From an uncultured Clostridia bacterium (GTDB lineage Bacteria; Bacillota; Clostridia; Oscillospirales; QAKW01): a stretch of DNA of 13,849 bases. Below the pieces are notes generated by a model that made no database searches, was not told the origin of the DNA, and worked only from the letters and a program-made list of their open reading frames with translations. Numbering within the stretch: position 1 is the stretch's first letter; each line of letters starts with the position of its first letter. Location of the stretch: NCBI GenBank assembly GCA_944387905.1, contig CALXGU010000022.1, positions 1-13,849 of the forward strand, in the 5' to 3' direction. Made by a program: the position numbers and the translations under genes. This document shows positions 1 through 7,404 of this stretch, piece by piece.

Positions 1-1916
1 TAATTAATGACGAAAATATAGATGTTTCAAAGCTTCACAATATGGTATTCTGTTCAAGTTATGTAGTAAAGGGCAGTGCAAAAGTTGTAGTGACGGATAT
101 ATCAAAAAGAGTAATTGTACGCAAAAAGTTTAGCGGTGACAGGAAAAAAACGCATATTGCCGTTAAAGTTACTGATTTTTTCAGAGTTCTGTCACTTTTG
201 CTGCTTGCCCTGTCCGTTGTGTTTTCGGTTATCACGGCTTTGATTTTATCTGACTATATATCATTTGTTATAAGCGCTTTACTGCTTGCGGGAGCGCTTA
301 CTTGCGATTTTATGTCCAGCTATATTGAGACTGTATTTGAAAAATGCTGCTGTGATCTGTACAAAAAAGGTGTTTATGTAAAAAATACCGCATTTTTCGA
401 CAGACTCGGCTTATCTGATGTACTGTTGCTGAAACATAGTGCTCTTTTTGATAAAAGTACGGAGATTTCCGGATTTGTGACCGAAAATGATGAATACAGA
501 CAGCTGTCTGAAATAAATAAGAGCAATTTCAGCGTATTTTTATACTCATCGTTTTGCAATGATTCGGTAGATAAAGAGTCACCTTATTTTTCTTTCAAAA
601 AGCTTACACTGAAGATATTGAAAGGTGTTGGTATAGATTACGAGGACATCAAGTCGATGTGTCCCGTTATATCACAGTATTCCGATATCGATTCTGACTA
701 CGACGTATGCGGTATAGTTTATGACGGAAGCAATGTATTGATTGCACGGGGGGATTATTCAGCTGTATTGAAGCTATGCGGGCAGGATATCGATTCTGGA
801 CATAGAGAGGCTATTGACAGACTGAGCCGAAATTCTACGGAGATAATAGCTGTAGCTGTCAAGCAAGTGGATATTATCAATGACGACTTGTCGGGTGAAA
901 AATCGGGCTTTAAACTTGCAGGCTTTATAGGACTGAGACGTAGCTTTTCAAAAGATAAAATCAATATGCTTAAAAATCTTCAAAAAAGCGGAATACACAC
1001 TGTACTGCTTTTCTCAGGCAATGAAACGCTTGCAAAGTCATTTTCTTATAAAAAAAATACAGTATATGCGGATTACAGAGATATGCTCGGAGGCAATGAT
1101 TTTCAAGGTATATCAGAATGTGATGTTGTATATAATTTTGATTCGGATATGGAAAAAGTCTGCAATTTATATATTTCAGCGGGCCATACACCAGTATATA
1201 TAGGCAATAAAAGTGAAAAAGCAAAAAAAGCCGTAGCGTTCAACACCTGTAAAAATGATATGTATACTGTCAGGTATAATGATGCTGTTGCCAGTAAAGG
1301 TATCACTTTGGTTTATGACTGCGCAATGCGTGTGAAATCTGCGTTTTCTGCTGTCAGAGATTTACTTGTCAATACAATAGTTGTTATAATGATGTATGTA
1401 GTTTGCGGAATTTTGTTTGCCTTGTTGAACGGTCAAGCATTGCTTAGCCCGCAGCTGTTGTCAGCAGTGGTCTTTTTAGGTGTTCCGCTATCCGCTTTGT
1501 TTACGTCGCTGTGTGTAAGGAGATACGGACTTGATAGTACAGCCGAGTTTTTAAACGAGCCGCTGCAAAAGAAAAGTATAATATTTTCTGCAGTTTCTTG
1601 TATCATGTTCATTCTGCTGACGGTAGTTTTGAAATTTACAGTCGTGCCGCAAGTCGCTTCAGGATTTATTGCAGTAGCATTCATGTCATATGCAGTTCCT
1701 GCGGCAGCAGAAGTCCGACTTAATGATAAAAGTTGCGCTGTTTATTTTGCGCTTGGATTTTTGCCGGCAGTATTGACGGCGGTCATTTTGTCTTTTCCTG
1801 TTTGTACATTGTTTTATGTATCCTCTTTTACAGTCCTGCACGCATTGCTGTCTCTTGTATTGGGCGCTGCTGTAAAGTGCTTGGCTGCATTTATAAGCAG
1901 ATCGGTAAATTTCTGA
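1..1916 (+). CDS. Degenerate P2-type (cation-transporting) ATPase-like membrane protein, 5' partial
   Basis: The frame is open from the first full codon at position 3, through an internal ATG at 42, so the gene probably starts outside the window; 637 codons are visible. The layout follows a P2-type ATPase. First comes the end of the actuator domain (NMVFCSSYVVKGSAKVVV, like the family's NMVFxGTxVxxGxAxxVV), then two membrane helices (about 180-320), a cytoplasmic region (about 340-1345) and about six C-terminal helices (about 1350-1900). Recognisable echoes are FDRLGLSDVLLL just before the phosphorylation site, ARGDYSAVLKLC where the family has KGAPExxLxxC, and FIGLRRSFSKD where it has xxGLRDPPR. 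The catalytic residues are gone: DKTGTLT is replaced by KHSALFD (432-452), TGD by SGN, GDGxND by an IGNKSEK stretch, and the helix-4 PEGLP is not present. A CCC triplet follows helix 4. Active transport therefore looks unlikely; a regulatory or structural role is inference. The family call rests on reading motifs by eye. Confidence 0.72.
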   Translation, partial: INDENIDVSKLHNMVFCSSYVVKGSAKVVVTDISKRVIVRKKFSGDRKKTHIAVKVTDFFRVLSLLLLALSVVFSVITALILSDYISFVISALLLAGALTCDFMSSYIETVFEKCCCDLYKKGVYVKNTAFFDRLGLSDVLLLKHSALFDKSTEISGFVTENDEYRQLSEINKSNFSVFLYSSFCNDSVDKESPYFSFKKLTLKILKGVGIDYEDIKSMCPVISQYSDIDSDYDVCGIVYDGSNVLIARGDYSAVLKLCGQDIDSGHREAIDRLSRNSTEIIAVAVKQVDIINDDLSGEKSGFKLAGFIGLRRSFSKDKINMLKNLQKSGIHTVLLFSGNETLAKSFSYKKNTVYADYRDMLGGNDFQGISECDVVYNFDSDMEKVCNLYISAGHTPVYIGNKSEKAKKAVAFNTCKNDMYTVRYNDAVASKGITLVYDCAMRVKSAFSAVRDLLVNTIVVIMMYVVCGILFALLNGQALLSPQLLSAVVFLGVPLSALFTSLCVRRYGLDSTAEFLNEPLQKKSIIFSAVSCIMFILLTVVLKFTVVPQVASGFIAVAFMSYAVPAAAEVRLNDKSCAVYFALGFLPAVLTAVILSFPVCTLFYVSSFTVLHALLSLVLGAAVKCLAAFISRSVNF

Positions 1917-1926
1917 TCTGCTTTTT
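1895..1926 (+). terminator. Intrinsic terminator overlapping the end of the P2-like ATPase gene
   Basis: AAGCAGATC (1895-1903) pairs perfectly with GATCTGCTT (1915-1923) around an 11-nt loop, and the 3' arm runs into a T stretch (1922-1926). The stop codon TGA (1914-1916) lies at the loop/3' arm junction, so the last codons form the 5' arm. It probably ends the upstream transcript just before the rlmB promoter. Confidence 0.7.
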
Positions 1927-1939
1927 CAGTTAAAAGTAT

Positions 1940-1967
1940 TTGATATTATTATAATTTATGATATAAT
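1940..1967 (+). promoter_or_regulatory. SigA-type promoter for rlmB
   Basis: A -35 box TTGATA (1940-1945) and a consensus -10 box TATAAT (1962-1967) are separated by 16 nt. Transcription would begin near 1974, about 40 nt before the rlmB ATG. It sits directly after a terminator, so rlmB and the following membrane protein gene likely form a new transcript. Confidence 0.65.
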
Positions 1968-2012
1968 ATGCGAAATATTGATTTTTAAGACTTGTCTGTA
2001 TGGAGAGTATAT

Positions 2013-2756
2013 ATGTCAGAAGAAAACGAGAGATCTGATTTTATTTTCGGCAGAAACAATGTGCTTGAAGCTTTGCGCTCAGGGCGGCAGATCGATAAAA
2101 TATTTGTGTCTGAAACGTCCGGAGGCAGCATAGGGAAAATTATTTCCACAGCATTGGAGAAAAAGGTGCCGCTGATAAAATTGCCGCCGGATAAATTCAA
2201 GCAAAAATTTTCCGGGCAGAATCATCAGGGCATTGCCGCACAGGCTGCAGCCGCCGATTACGCTCAGCTTGAAGATATTTTTAAACTTGCCGAGTTAAAA
2301 CATGAGCCGCCTTTTATTATAATTGCCGATGAGATAGCGGACCCTCATAATCTGGGAGCGATTATACGCACAGCTGAGTGCTTTGGAGCTCATGGTGTTA
2401 TTATTTCTAAACGCCGTGCGTCGGGCCTTACTTCATCTGTGGCGAAAGCTGCAGGCGGCGCATTGAATTTTATGCCTGTTGTCAGAGTGTCAAATTTGCC
2501 CGCGGCAGTTGAAAAAATAAAAAAACACGGAGTATGGGTATATTGCTGTGATATGGACGGTCAAAAACCGTATTATCAGGAAAAATTTGAAGGCGCTGTG
2601 GCTTTGGTTGTCGGAAGCGAAGGCAGAGGGGTGTCTCAGCTTCTTAAAAAGCGATGCGATATCGTGGTAAGTATTCCCATGCGCGGACAGGTCTCCTGTT
2701 TGAATGCATCAGTCGCGGCCGCTGTAGTCATGCAGGAAATAGCAAAAAACAGATAG
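2013..2756 (+). CDS. rlmB: 23S rRNA (guanosine(2251)-2'-O)-methyltransferase RlmB
   Basis: This is a TrmH/SpoU-family SPOUT methyltransferase of 247 aa, the usual RlmB length. It uses SAM to 2'-O-methylate G2251 in the peptidyl-transferase P-loop of 23S rRNA. Residues about 10-80 form the SpoU substrate-binding domain (FIFGRNNVLEALRSGR start, NHQGIAA end). The three SpoU motifs follow: motif 1 DPHNLGAIIRTAECFG (from D110, with N113 and R119), motif 2 LVVGSEGRGV (198-207, E203) and motif 3 IPMRGQVSCLNASVA (221-235, N231). The ATG at 2013 is preferred because GGAG (2002-2005) sits 7 nt upstream; a TTG 21 nt earlier is in frame but lacks a good site and lies in the leader. The next gene follows after 19 nt without a terminator, so the two are probably co-transcribed. 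The assignment among SpoU paralogues (RlmB or a TrmH-like relative) is good but not absolute. Confidence 0.9.
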   Translation: MSEENERSDFIFGRNNVLEALRSGRQIDKIFVSETSGGSIGKIISTALEKKVPLIKLPPDKFKQKFSGQNHQGIAAQAAAADYAQLEDIFKLAELKHEPPFIIIADEIADPHNLGAIIRTAECFGAHGVIISKRRASGLTSSVAKAAGGALNFMPVVRVSNLPAAVEKIKKHGVWVYCCDMDGQKPYYQEKFEGAVALVVGSEGRGVSQLLKKRCDIVVSIPMRGQVSCLNASVAAAVVMQEIAKNR

Positions 2757-2775
2757 ATAATTTCGGGGATTGGGT

Positions 2776-5058
2776 ATGAGCGATAAATTCGATTTTGATA
2801 ATTTTAAAAATATTGATAGTTCCGGGCGCGACAGCGTGCCTGTGTCTGAATTGGATCTCGAGGCAATATTGAGGGATTACGGAGAGAACAAGCAGGACAA
2901 TAAATCTGAAATAAAACAGTCAGAACAACAACTTTCCCAAAACTCCTGCAACATTGAAAATGCTGAGGTCAAAAGACCTCAGGGTATTTCAATAACAGGA
3001 ACTTTTGACGCTATACACTCTGAAAAAGCAGCGTCTAAAACGGCTGTTTTGAACGGTGATGATACCGCGGGTATTGACTTTGTCCGGTATGACTCTGTGA
3101 CTGAACAGAAAGAGTTGAATACTGATGCCAATACAGCAGACGCGGCTGAGGGCTCGGACTTGAAAAACTCTGGTGAGATCACAGAACAAATACCTGCAAA
3201 AAAGTTTATTGATACGGAAACATTTGAGTCGATAAAAAATCAATCCAAGCATAAAAAGCAAAATCCTATTGTTGAGTTTGCTCTGGGAGATAATGAGGAA
3301 GAAGATGTCGAAGGCGAAGAGATACCGGCTATAGAACCTACAGAAGAAATAGACGATTATGAAAATGAAGAGCAGCGAGAAGATATAGTTGCCGAACTGA
3401 AACGAATGAAATCTTCCGCGTCCTTTAAAACATTGCTGACTTTTATTTTGACCTGCATTTCAGGACTGTTGTTCGCGGCATTGCAGACAGGATTTTCTTT
3501 TCCCGGGATTGATATAGCGTATGATATCGGAGTGTATATACCATTTATTTTAAGTGTGTCTGCGGCTGCTACGCTTATAAATATCGTTTCCGTATTTAAT
3601 GGCATTAAAAGCATTTTTAAATTCAAATTCGTTTCGGAATCATTTGTTGTGTTAATATTTATTTTTTCAACAGTGCTTGATGTATGTTACATCGTTTTAA
3701 AAACTCCGGTACAGGAATGCATTGTGTTTGATTTTATTTATATGCTGATGCTGTTGTTCTGTATTAATTCCAAGAGAATCATAGCCAATAATATATACAA
3801 AGGTTTTGCGGTTGTGTCTGCTGACGGCTCGAAGATGGTATTGGATACCGATCAAAACGATGAGTTGATCAATGATATTATCGTCGATACCGGATGCAGC
3901 AATGATATTGCGTATGCGGCCAGAAGTAATTTCATTTCGAATTATATAAGCAGAAGTTTTTCAGACTACGAACTGTGCAATAAGTATTCGGCGCCCGGCA
4001 TTGTTTTATTCTTTTTACCGCTTGCAGTCGGTCTGGTTAATTATATTATGCTGGGGAGCTTTACTACTTGCATTAAAAGCATTGTAGGGATTTTCACTGC
4101 TGTAACACCGTTGCTTCAGGGTATGAATTTTGCCGTTTCTGTATATACAAACGGTAAAAAAGTGCGTAAAAACGGAGGAACTATAGTCGGTACTGACAGC
4201 TGCTTTGATTTAAATGATGTTCAGACTGTTGTAATTGATGATTCGGATATTTTCACGGCGGCACTTAACGGAATACGTTTTTACGGCGATTATAATGCCG
4301 ATGATATGATACTATATCTCAACTCACTGTACAGCGTTGCAGGCGGGCCATTAAAAACGCTTTTTGGCAATATGCTCAGCGAGGATATAAAAAAACTGCC
4401 GAGAATAGATGATATATATTTCCATGAAAATATGGGATATTCATCACTGATCAATTCCAAGGTATTTTTGGCAGGCAATAAAGAGCTCATGGAGCATTTC
4501 GGAATAGAAATAGACTATGCCGATTTTGAAACGATATATAAACAGAAGTCAAAGCATATCCTGTTTACAGCGTATGACGGAAGACTCTCGGGGGTCTTTC
4601 TTCTCAGTTATTCACTCGCGTACGGTGTCAGCCGTGCTTTTAAAACTTATGAAAAAGACCAGGTGTGCGTAGTAATAGCGCAGCATGATCAGAATATAAA
4701 CAGTGATACATTGTTTTATCATTATGAGACAAATGAAAAACTACTGTTTAAAATCATGAATTTCGGCAATGCTCAAAAGTGTATACAAAAATTCAAGACT
4801 TCAAACAACAGCCCGTCTCAGGTGGTTTCCAGAACCGGAATACTGGGACTGTCATATGGGCTTCATGGCTGCAAATCAATAAAATTCGCATTAAGTGCGG
4901 CAAAGGTAATAAAAATAATTTCTGCAGTGATAGCAGCGTGTCTAATGACTTTTTTGGCATTCTTTTCAGGAATGACAGCTGCGTTGCCGCTTCAGATTTT
5001 GGCATATCATATTCTTTGGGCGGTTCCGGCGATGTTCGTTTCTGTCTTTTCTAAATAG
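2776..5058 (+). CDS. Degenerate P1B-type ATPase-like membrane protein with long acidic N-terminal region
   Basis: The ATG at 2776 has GGGGA 6 nt upstream and is preferred over an in-frame TTG two codons earlier; the product is 760 aa. Residues 1-210 are hydrophilic and acidic (a Glu/Asp cluster at 173-202), look disordered and contain no recognised metal-binding domain. Helices lie at about 217-240, 250-275, 288-308, 316-332 and 405-455, with a last pair at about 706-758. The region from 430 matches a P1B ATPase in outline. VTPLLQ stands where CPCALG should be, then a charged KKVRKNGG turn, then VQTVVIDDSDIFT (482-494) where the family has VDTVVFDKTGTLT. VFLAGNKELMEHFGI (563-577) resembles the P1B VxIGNxxLMxxxGI segment, and AYDGRLSGVFLL (599-610) the P-domain lead-in. 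Asp488 is retained but KTGT is not, no TGE loop is evident, TGD reads AQHD and GDGxND is absent. Catalytic pumping is therefore unlikely. It lies in the same transcript as rlmB. Confidence 0.68.
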   Translation: MSDKFDFDNFKNIDSSGRDSVPVSELDLEAILRDYGENKQDNKSEIKQSEQQLSQNSCNIENAEVKRPQGISITGTFDAIHSEKAASKTAVLNGDDTAGIDFVRYDSVTEQKELNTDANTADAAEGSDLKNSGEITEQIPAKKFIDTETFESIKNQSKHKKQNPIVEFALGDNEEEDVEGEEIPAIEPTEEIDDYENEEQREDIVAELKRMKSSASFKTLLTFILTCISGLLFAALQTGFSFPGIDIAYDIGVYIPFILSVSAAATLINIVSVFNGIKSIFKFKFVSESFVVLIFIFSTVLDVCYIVLKTPVQECIVFDFIYMLMLLFCINSKRIIANNIYKGFAVVSADGSKMVLDTDQNDELINDIIVDTGCSNDIAYAARSNFISNYISRSFSDYELCNKYSAPGIVLFFLPLAVGLVNYIMLGSFTTCIKSIVGIFTAVTPLLQGMNFAVSVYTNGKKVRKNGGTIVGTDSCFDLNDVQTVVIDDSDIFTAALNGIRFYGDYNADDMILYLNSLYSVAGGPLKTLFGNMLSEDIKKLPRIDDIYFHENMGYSSLINSKVFLAGNKELMEHFGIEIDYADFETIYKQKSKHILFTAYDGRLSGVFLLSYSLAYGVSRAFKTYEKDQVCVVIAQHDQNINSDTLFYHYETNEKLLFKIMNFGNAQKCIQKFKTSNNSPSQVVSRTGILGLSYGLHGCKSIKFALSAAKVIKIISAVIAACLMTFLAFFSGMTAALPLQILAYHILWAVPAMFVSVFSK

Positions 5059-5061
5059 TAC

Positions 5062-5090
5062 TTGAAAAAGCGGTTGATTTATCATATAAT
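5062..5090 (+). promoter_or_regulatory. Promoter for SRP RNA and the dnaX operon
   Basis: A -35 box TTGAAA (5062-5067) and a consensus -10 box TATAAT (5085-5090) have the optimal 17-nt spacer. The predicted start at about 5097-5099 coincides with the 5' arm of the SRP RNA terminal helix. The -35 begins 4 nt after the stop of the preceding gene. No terminator separates the RNA from dnaX, so this promoter may also serve dnaX-ybaB-recR-pgm. Confidence 0.75.
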
Positions 5091-5098
5091 ATTGTATA

Positions 5099-5401
5099 TT
5101 TGCGGCATAAACTGAAATCACACTATCCGGGGCGTTAGCGGTGCCTTGTACCTGCAATCCGCTGCAGCAGGGGAGAATGTCTTTGCAAGGGCATTGCATA
5201 TATGGTAAGCAGCAGAGTCAATGTGTTGATGAACAGGTTCGGCGCAATATCGCATTGTGAAACATGTCAGGCGGGGAACCGAGCAGCATTAAGCAATTAC
5301 CGGTATGTGCCGCCGAGCTGCCTGTTCTGAGTATTGACGCTGTCAGGCTCATATGTGTCAATGTTCGAACTTGACTGTGTGATTTCACTTTGTGCCGCAA
5401 A
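5099..5401 (+). ncRNA. ffs: Signal recognition particle RNA, large bacterial type (6S/scRNA)
   Basis: This RNA scaffolds Ffh in co-translational targeting of membrane proteins. The S-domain hairpin is diagnostic: GTCAGG-CGG-GGAA-CCG-AGCAGC at 5266-5287, with a GGAA tetraloop and the symmetric and asymmetric internal loops that bind Ffh. Helix 5 is supported by GTCAAT (5217-5222) with ATTGAC (5333-5338), GAACAGG (5231-5237) with CCTGTTC (5321-5327), and TCGGCG (5239-5244) with CGCCGA (5311-5316). The 5' part (about 5131-5180, with TTGTACCTGCAATCCGCT) resembles the Alu domain of Bacillus/Clostridium SRP RNAs. Ends 5099-5123 and 5377-5401 pair over 25 positions (23 Watson-Crick, one G-U, one C-C mismatch), forming helix 1 and setting the limits. 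A position upstream of dnaX matches B. subtilis scr. An ORF starting TTG at 5334 overlaps it and is an artefact of extending dnaX upstream. Confidence 0.92.
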
Positions 5402-5414
5402 GCGGAGGTGTACT

Positions 5415-7040
5415 GTGTATCGCGCTCTATACAGAAAATATAGACCGCTGACATTTGATGATGTTGTCGGTCAGGAACATATTGTTGAAACTGTCAAAAA
5501 CCAGGTGATGTCAAATAAGATATATCATGCCTATATGTTTACAGGCACACGCGGTACCGGAAAAACTACCTGTGCAAAAATTTTGGCACGTGCCGTAAAC
5601 TGCGAAAATCCCAAAAACGGCAATCCGTGCAATGAATGTGCGACTTGTAAAAGCATTCTAAACGGCAGCCTTACCGATGTTTATGAGATAGATGCTGCTT
5701 CAAATAACGGCGTTGACAGTATACGTGAATTGCGGGAGGATGTTATTTTTACACCGGCGCTTGCCAAGTATAAGGTCTACATCATTGACGAGGTCCACAT
5801 GCTTAGCACACAGGCTTTCAATGCCTTGCTCAAAACTCTTGAAGAGCCGCCGGAGCATATCATTTTTATATTTGCAACGACGGAAATAAATAAAGTACTT
5901 CCGACTATTTTGTCACGTTGTCAGAGATTTGATTTTAAACGCATTACTGTAAAAGATATTAAAAGCCGTATCCTGAAAGTCGCGGGATCCGAAAATGTAA
6001 AAATAGATGACAGCGCTGCCGCTCTTATAGCACGTCTGGCTGACGGTGCCATGAGAGATGCTCTTTCTATATTGGACAGATGCCTTGTGGGAAGTGATGA
6101 AATAACGCTTGATACTGTAGAACGTATAGCGGGGATTTGTTCTTATGATGATATGGCATACGCCATACAAGCTGTCGCTGACAATGATACGGCTTCTGTA
6201 CTGGATTTCTATTCCAAATGCAGGTCTGATTCAAAAGAGGCGGTTTCTGTATTTTCAGAATTATGCTCATACTTCAGGGATATGATAGTCATTAAACTTG
6301 TCGGCAATTCTGATGCGCTGCCTGATTATGATGAGCAAAGACTGGAAAAATTAAAAAAACTTTCCGACAGTTTTGAACTTGAGGAGATAGTCAGAAACAT
6401 TTCTGTTCTCCAAAATGGAATATATGATGTTTCAAGATATAAAGATAAGCATATAATGGCAGAGATGACTCTTATAAAGCTTACCACTCCCGAACTGGGC
6501 GGCAGTTACGAAGACCTGTCGGCGCGAGTCGCAAATCTTGAAAAAAACGGAGTTCAGACTGTAAAAAAAGATAAAGATATAAATAAATCGGCTGACCCCA
6601 AAAACAGCGTGATGCATATTCCGGATATTCACTCGGAAAAAATCATTGATAAAATCGATGGACCTCCGTCAGATAAAACTGCCGCTGTTGAGGAAAAGCA
6701 ATCAATTAGCAGCAAAAATTTTATTTCTGATCTGTTGAGAGCTATACAGCAGCTTAAAGGGATTTCCGTACTGCCGTTTTTGTCTGAATCAAATTTGGCA
6801 AATGATGAAAACACTATATACATCAAATGTTCCAAAGACGATTTTGCATATTCGGTTTTAAACAGTGATGAAAATAAAAAGCTTATAGAAGATGCGGCTT
6901 TACAATGTACCGGTAAAAAGTATGCAGTCAGGTTTGGACAGCCGGACAATGATAAAACTGAAAAGGCTGAAAACAGCACTCAGACTGACCCGCTTGGAGA
7001 ACTTCTGAGCAACGCCTCAGATATTTTGTATAAGGAGTAA
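5415..7040 (+). CDS. dnaX: DNA polymerase III subunit gamma/tau
   Basis: This is the clamp-loader ATPase that loads the beta clamp and links polymerases at the fork. The GTG start at 5415 is chosen because GGAGG (5404-5408) lies 6 nt upstream and the product then begins MYRALYRKYRP, the canonical DnaX N-terminus; earlier starts fall inside the SRP RNA. The product is 541 aa. Residues about 1-165 hold the AAA+ core: Walker A GTRGTGKT (44-51), a four-Cys zinc module (C63, C72, C75, C78), Walker B YIIDE (D125, E126), sensor 1 FATTE (153-157) and the SRC arginine-finger motif (167-169). A lid and domain III follow to about residue 365, then a variable Lys/Asp-rich linker and a tau-type C-terminal region. 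The linker carries a likely programmed -1 frameshift signal (separate entry) that would give a 386-aa gamma-like form. The next gene begins 3 nt after the stop. Confidence 0.95.
   Translation: MYRALYRKYRPLTFDDVVGQEHIVETVKNQVMSNKIYHAYMFTGTRGTGKTTCAKILARAVNCENPKNGNPCNECATCKSILNGSLTDVYEIDAASNNGVDSIRELREDVIFTPALAKYKVYIIDEVHMLSTQAFNALLKTLEEPPEHIIFIFATTEINKVLPTILSRCQRFDFKRITVKDIKSRILKVAGSENVKIDDSAAALIARLADGAMRDALSILDRCLVGSDEITLDTVERIAGICSYDDMAYAIQAVADNDTASVLDFYSKCRSDSKEAVSVFSELCSYFRDMIVIKLVGNSDALPDYDEQRLEKLKKLSDSFELEEIVRNISVLQNGIYDVSRYKDKHIMAEMTLIKLTTPELGGSYEDLSARVANLEKNGVQTVKKDKDINKSADPKNSVMHIPDIHSEKIIDKIDGPPSDKTAAVEEKQSISSKNFISDLLRAIQQLKGISVLPFLSESNLANDENTIYIKCSKDDFAYSVLNSDENKKLIEDAALQCTGKKYAVRFGQPDNDKTEKAENSTQTDPLGELLSNASDILYKE
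6542..6574 (+). promoter_or_regulatory. Candidate programmed -1 ribosomal frameshift site in dnaX
   Basis: In the dnaX frame, codons GTA AAA AAA GAT (6561-6572) contain the heptamer A AAA AAA (6563-6569). After a -1 slip the next codons are AGA and then TAA (6572-6574), giving a 386-aa product that ends one residue after the slip. GGAG (6549-6552) lies exactly 10 nt upstream of the heptamer, as the stimulatory Shine-Dalgarno does in E. coli dnaX. A second heptamer, A AAA AAC (6542-6548), leads in the -1 frame to the same TAA. No strong downstream stem-loop is visible; only a 4-bp GCTG/CAGC pair (6591-6608) was found. Transcriptional slippage on the A7 tracts is an alternative route. Confidence 0.55.
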
Positions 7041-7043
7041 TTT

Positions 7044-7385
7044 ATGAAAGCAAGACTTCCGGAAGGATATAACATGAAACAAAGCGACATGATGCGCAAA
7101 GTCCAGAAAATGCAGGAGGACGTTGCCGCTGCGCAGAAAGAAGTAGAGGAAAGTATTTTCAGCGCAAAGTCTGGCGGCGGAATGGTAACAGTAGAGATGA
7201 GCGGTAAAAAAGAGCTTATTTCGATAAAACTTGAAAAAGAAGCTGTAGACCCGGATGATGTGGAAATGCTGGAGGATATGATCGTCGCAGCTGTAAACGA
7301 GGCGTCAAAACAGGTCGATTCAACAATGGAAGAAAAAATGAACGCAGCTACGGGCGGACTTAATCTTAATTTCCCGATGCTGTAA
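7044..7385 (+). CDS. YbaB/EbfC family nucleoid-associated DNA-binding protein
   Basis: This small protein (113 aa) belongs to the YbaB/EbfC family, whose members form tweezer-like dimers that bind DNA and are routinely encoded between dnaX and recR (B. subtilis yaaK). It has the typical N-terminal MKARLPEGY, a helix with MRKVQKMQEDVAAAQKEVE (residues about 16-36), the conserved core GGGMVTVEMSGKKELISI (about 44-62), and a C-terminal helix with VNEASKQVDSTMEEKM followed by a Gly/Leu-rich tail. GGAG (7034-7037) overlaps the end of dnaX and sits 6 nt from this ATG. A later ATG at 7074 also has a Shine-Dalgarno-like GGAAGGA, but the MKARLP start matches clostridial relatives. The gap to dnaX is 3 nt and to recR 19 nt, consistent with translational coupling in one operon. 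Its precise role is unclear in the family. Confidence 0.92.
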   Translation: MKARLPEGYNMKQSDMMRKVQKMQEDVAAAQKEVEESIFSAKSGGGMVTVEMSGKKELISIKLEKEAVDPDDVEMLEDMIVAAVNEASKQVDSTMEEKMNAATGGLNLNFPML

Positions 7386-7404
7386 TTATTAAACAGAGGA
7401 TAAT

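Noticed and set aside
1992..2012. Earlier TTG start for rlmB.
   Set aside because: The ATG at 2013 has GGAG at proper spacing, and the extra seven residues lie in what is the mRNA leader.
5334..5414. A 27-codon upstream extension of dnaX starting at TTG 5334.
   Set aside because: It lies inside the SRP RNA, while the GTG at 5415 has an ideal ribosome binding site and gives the canonical DnaX N-terminus.
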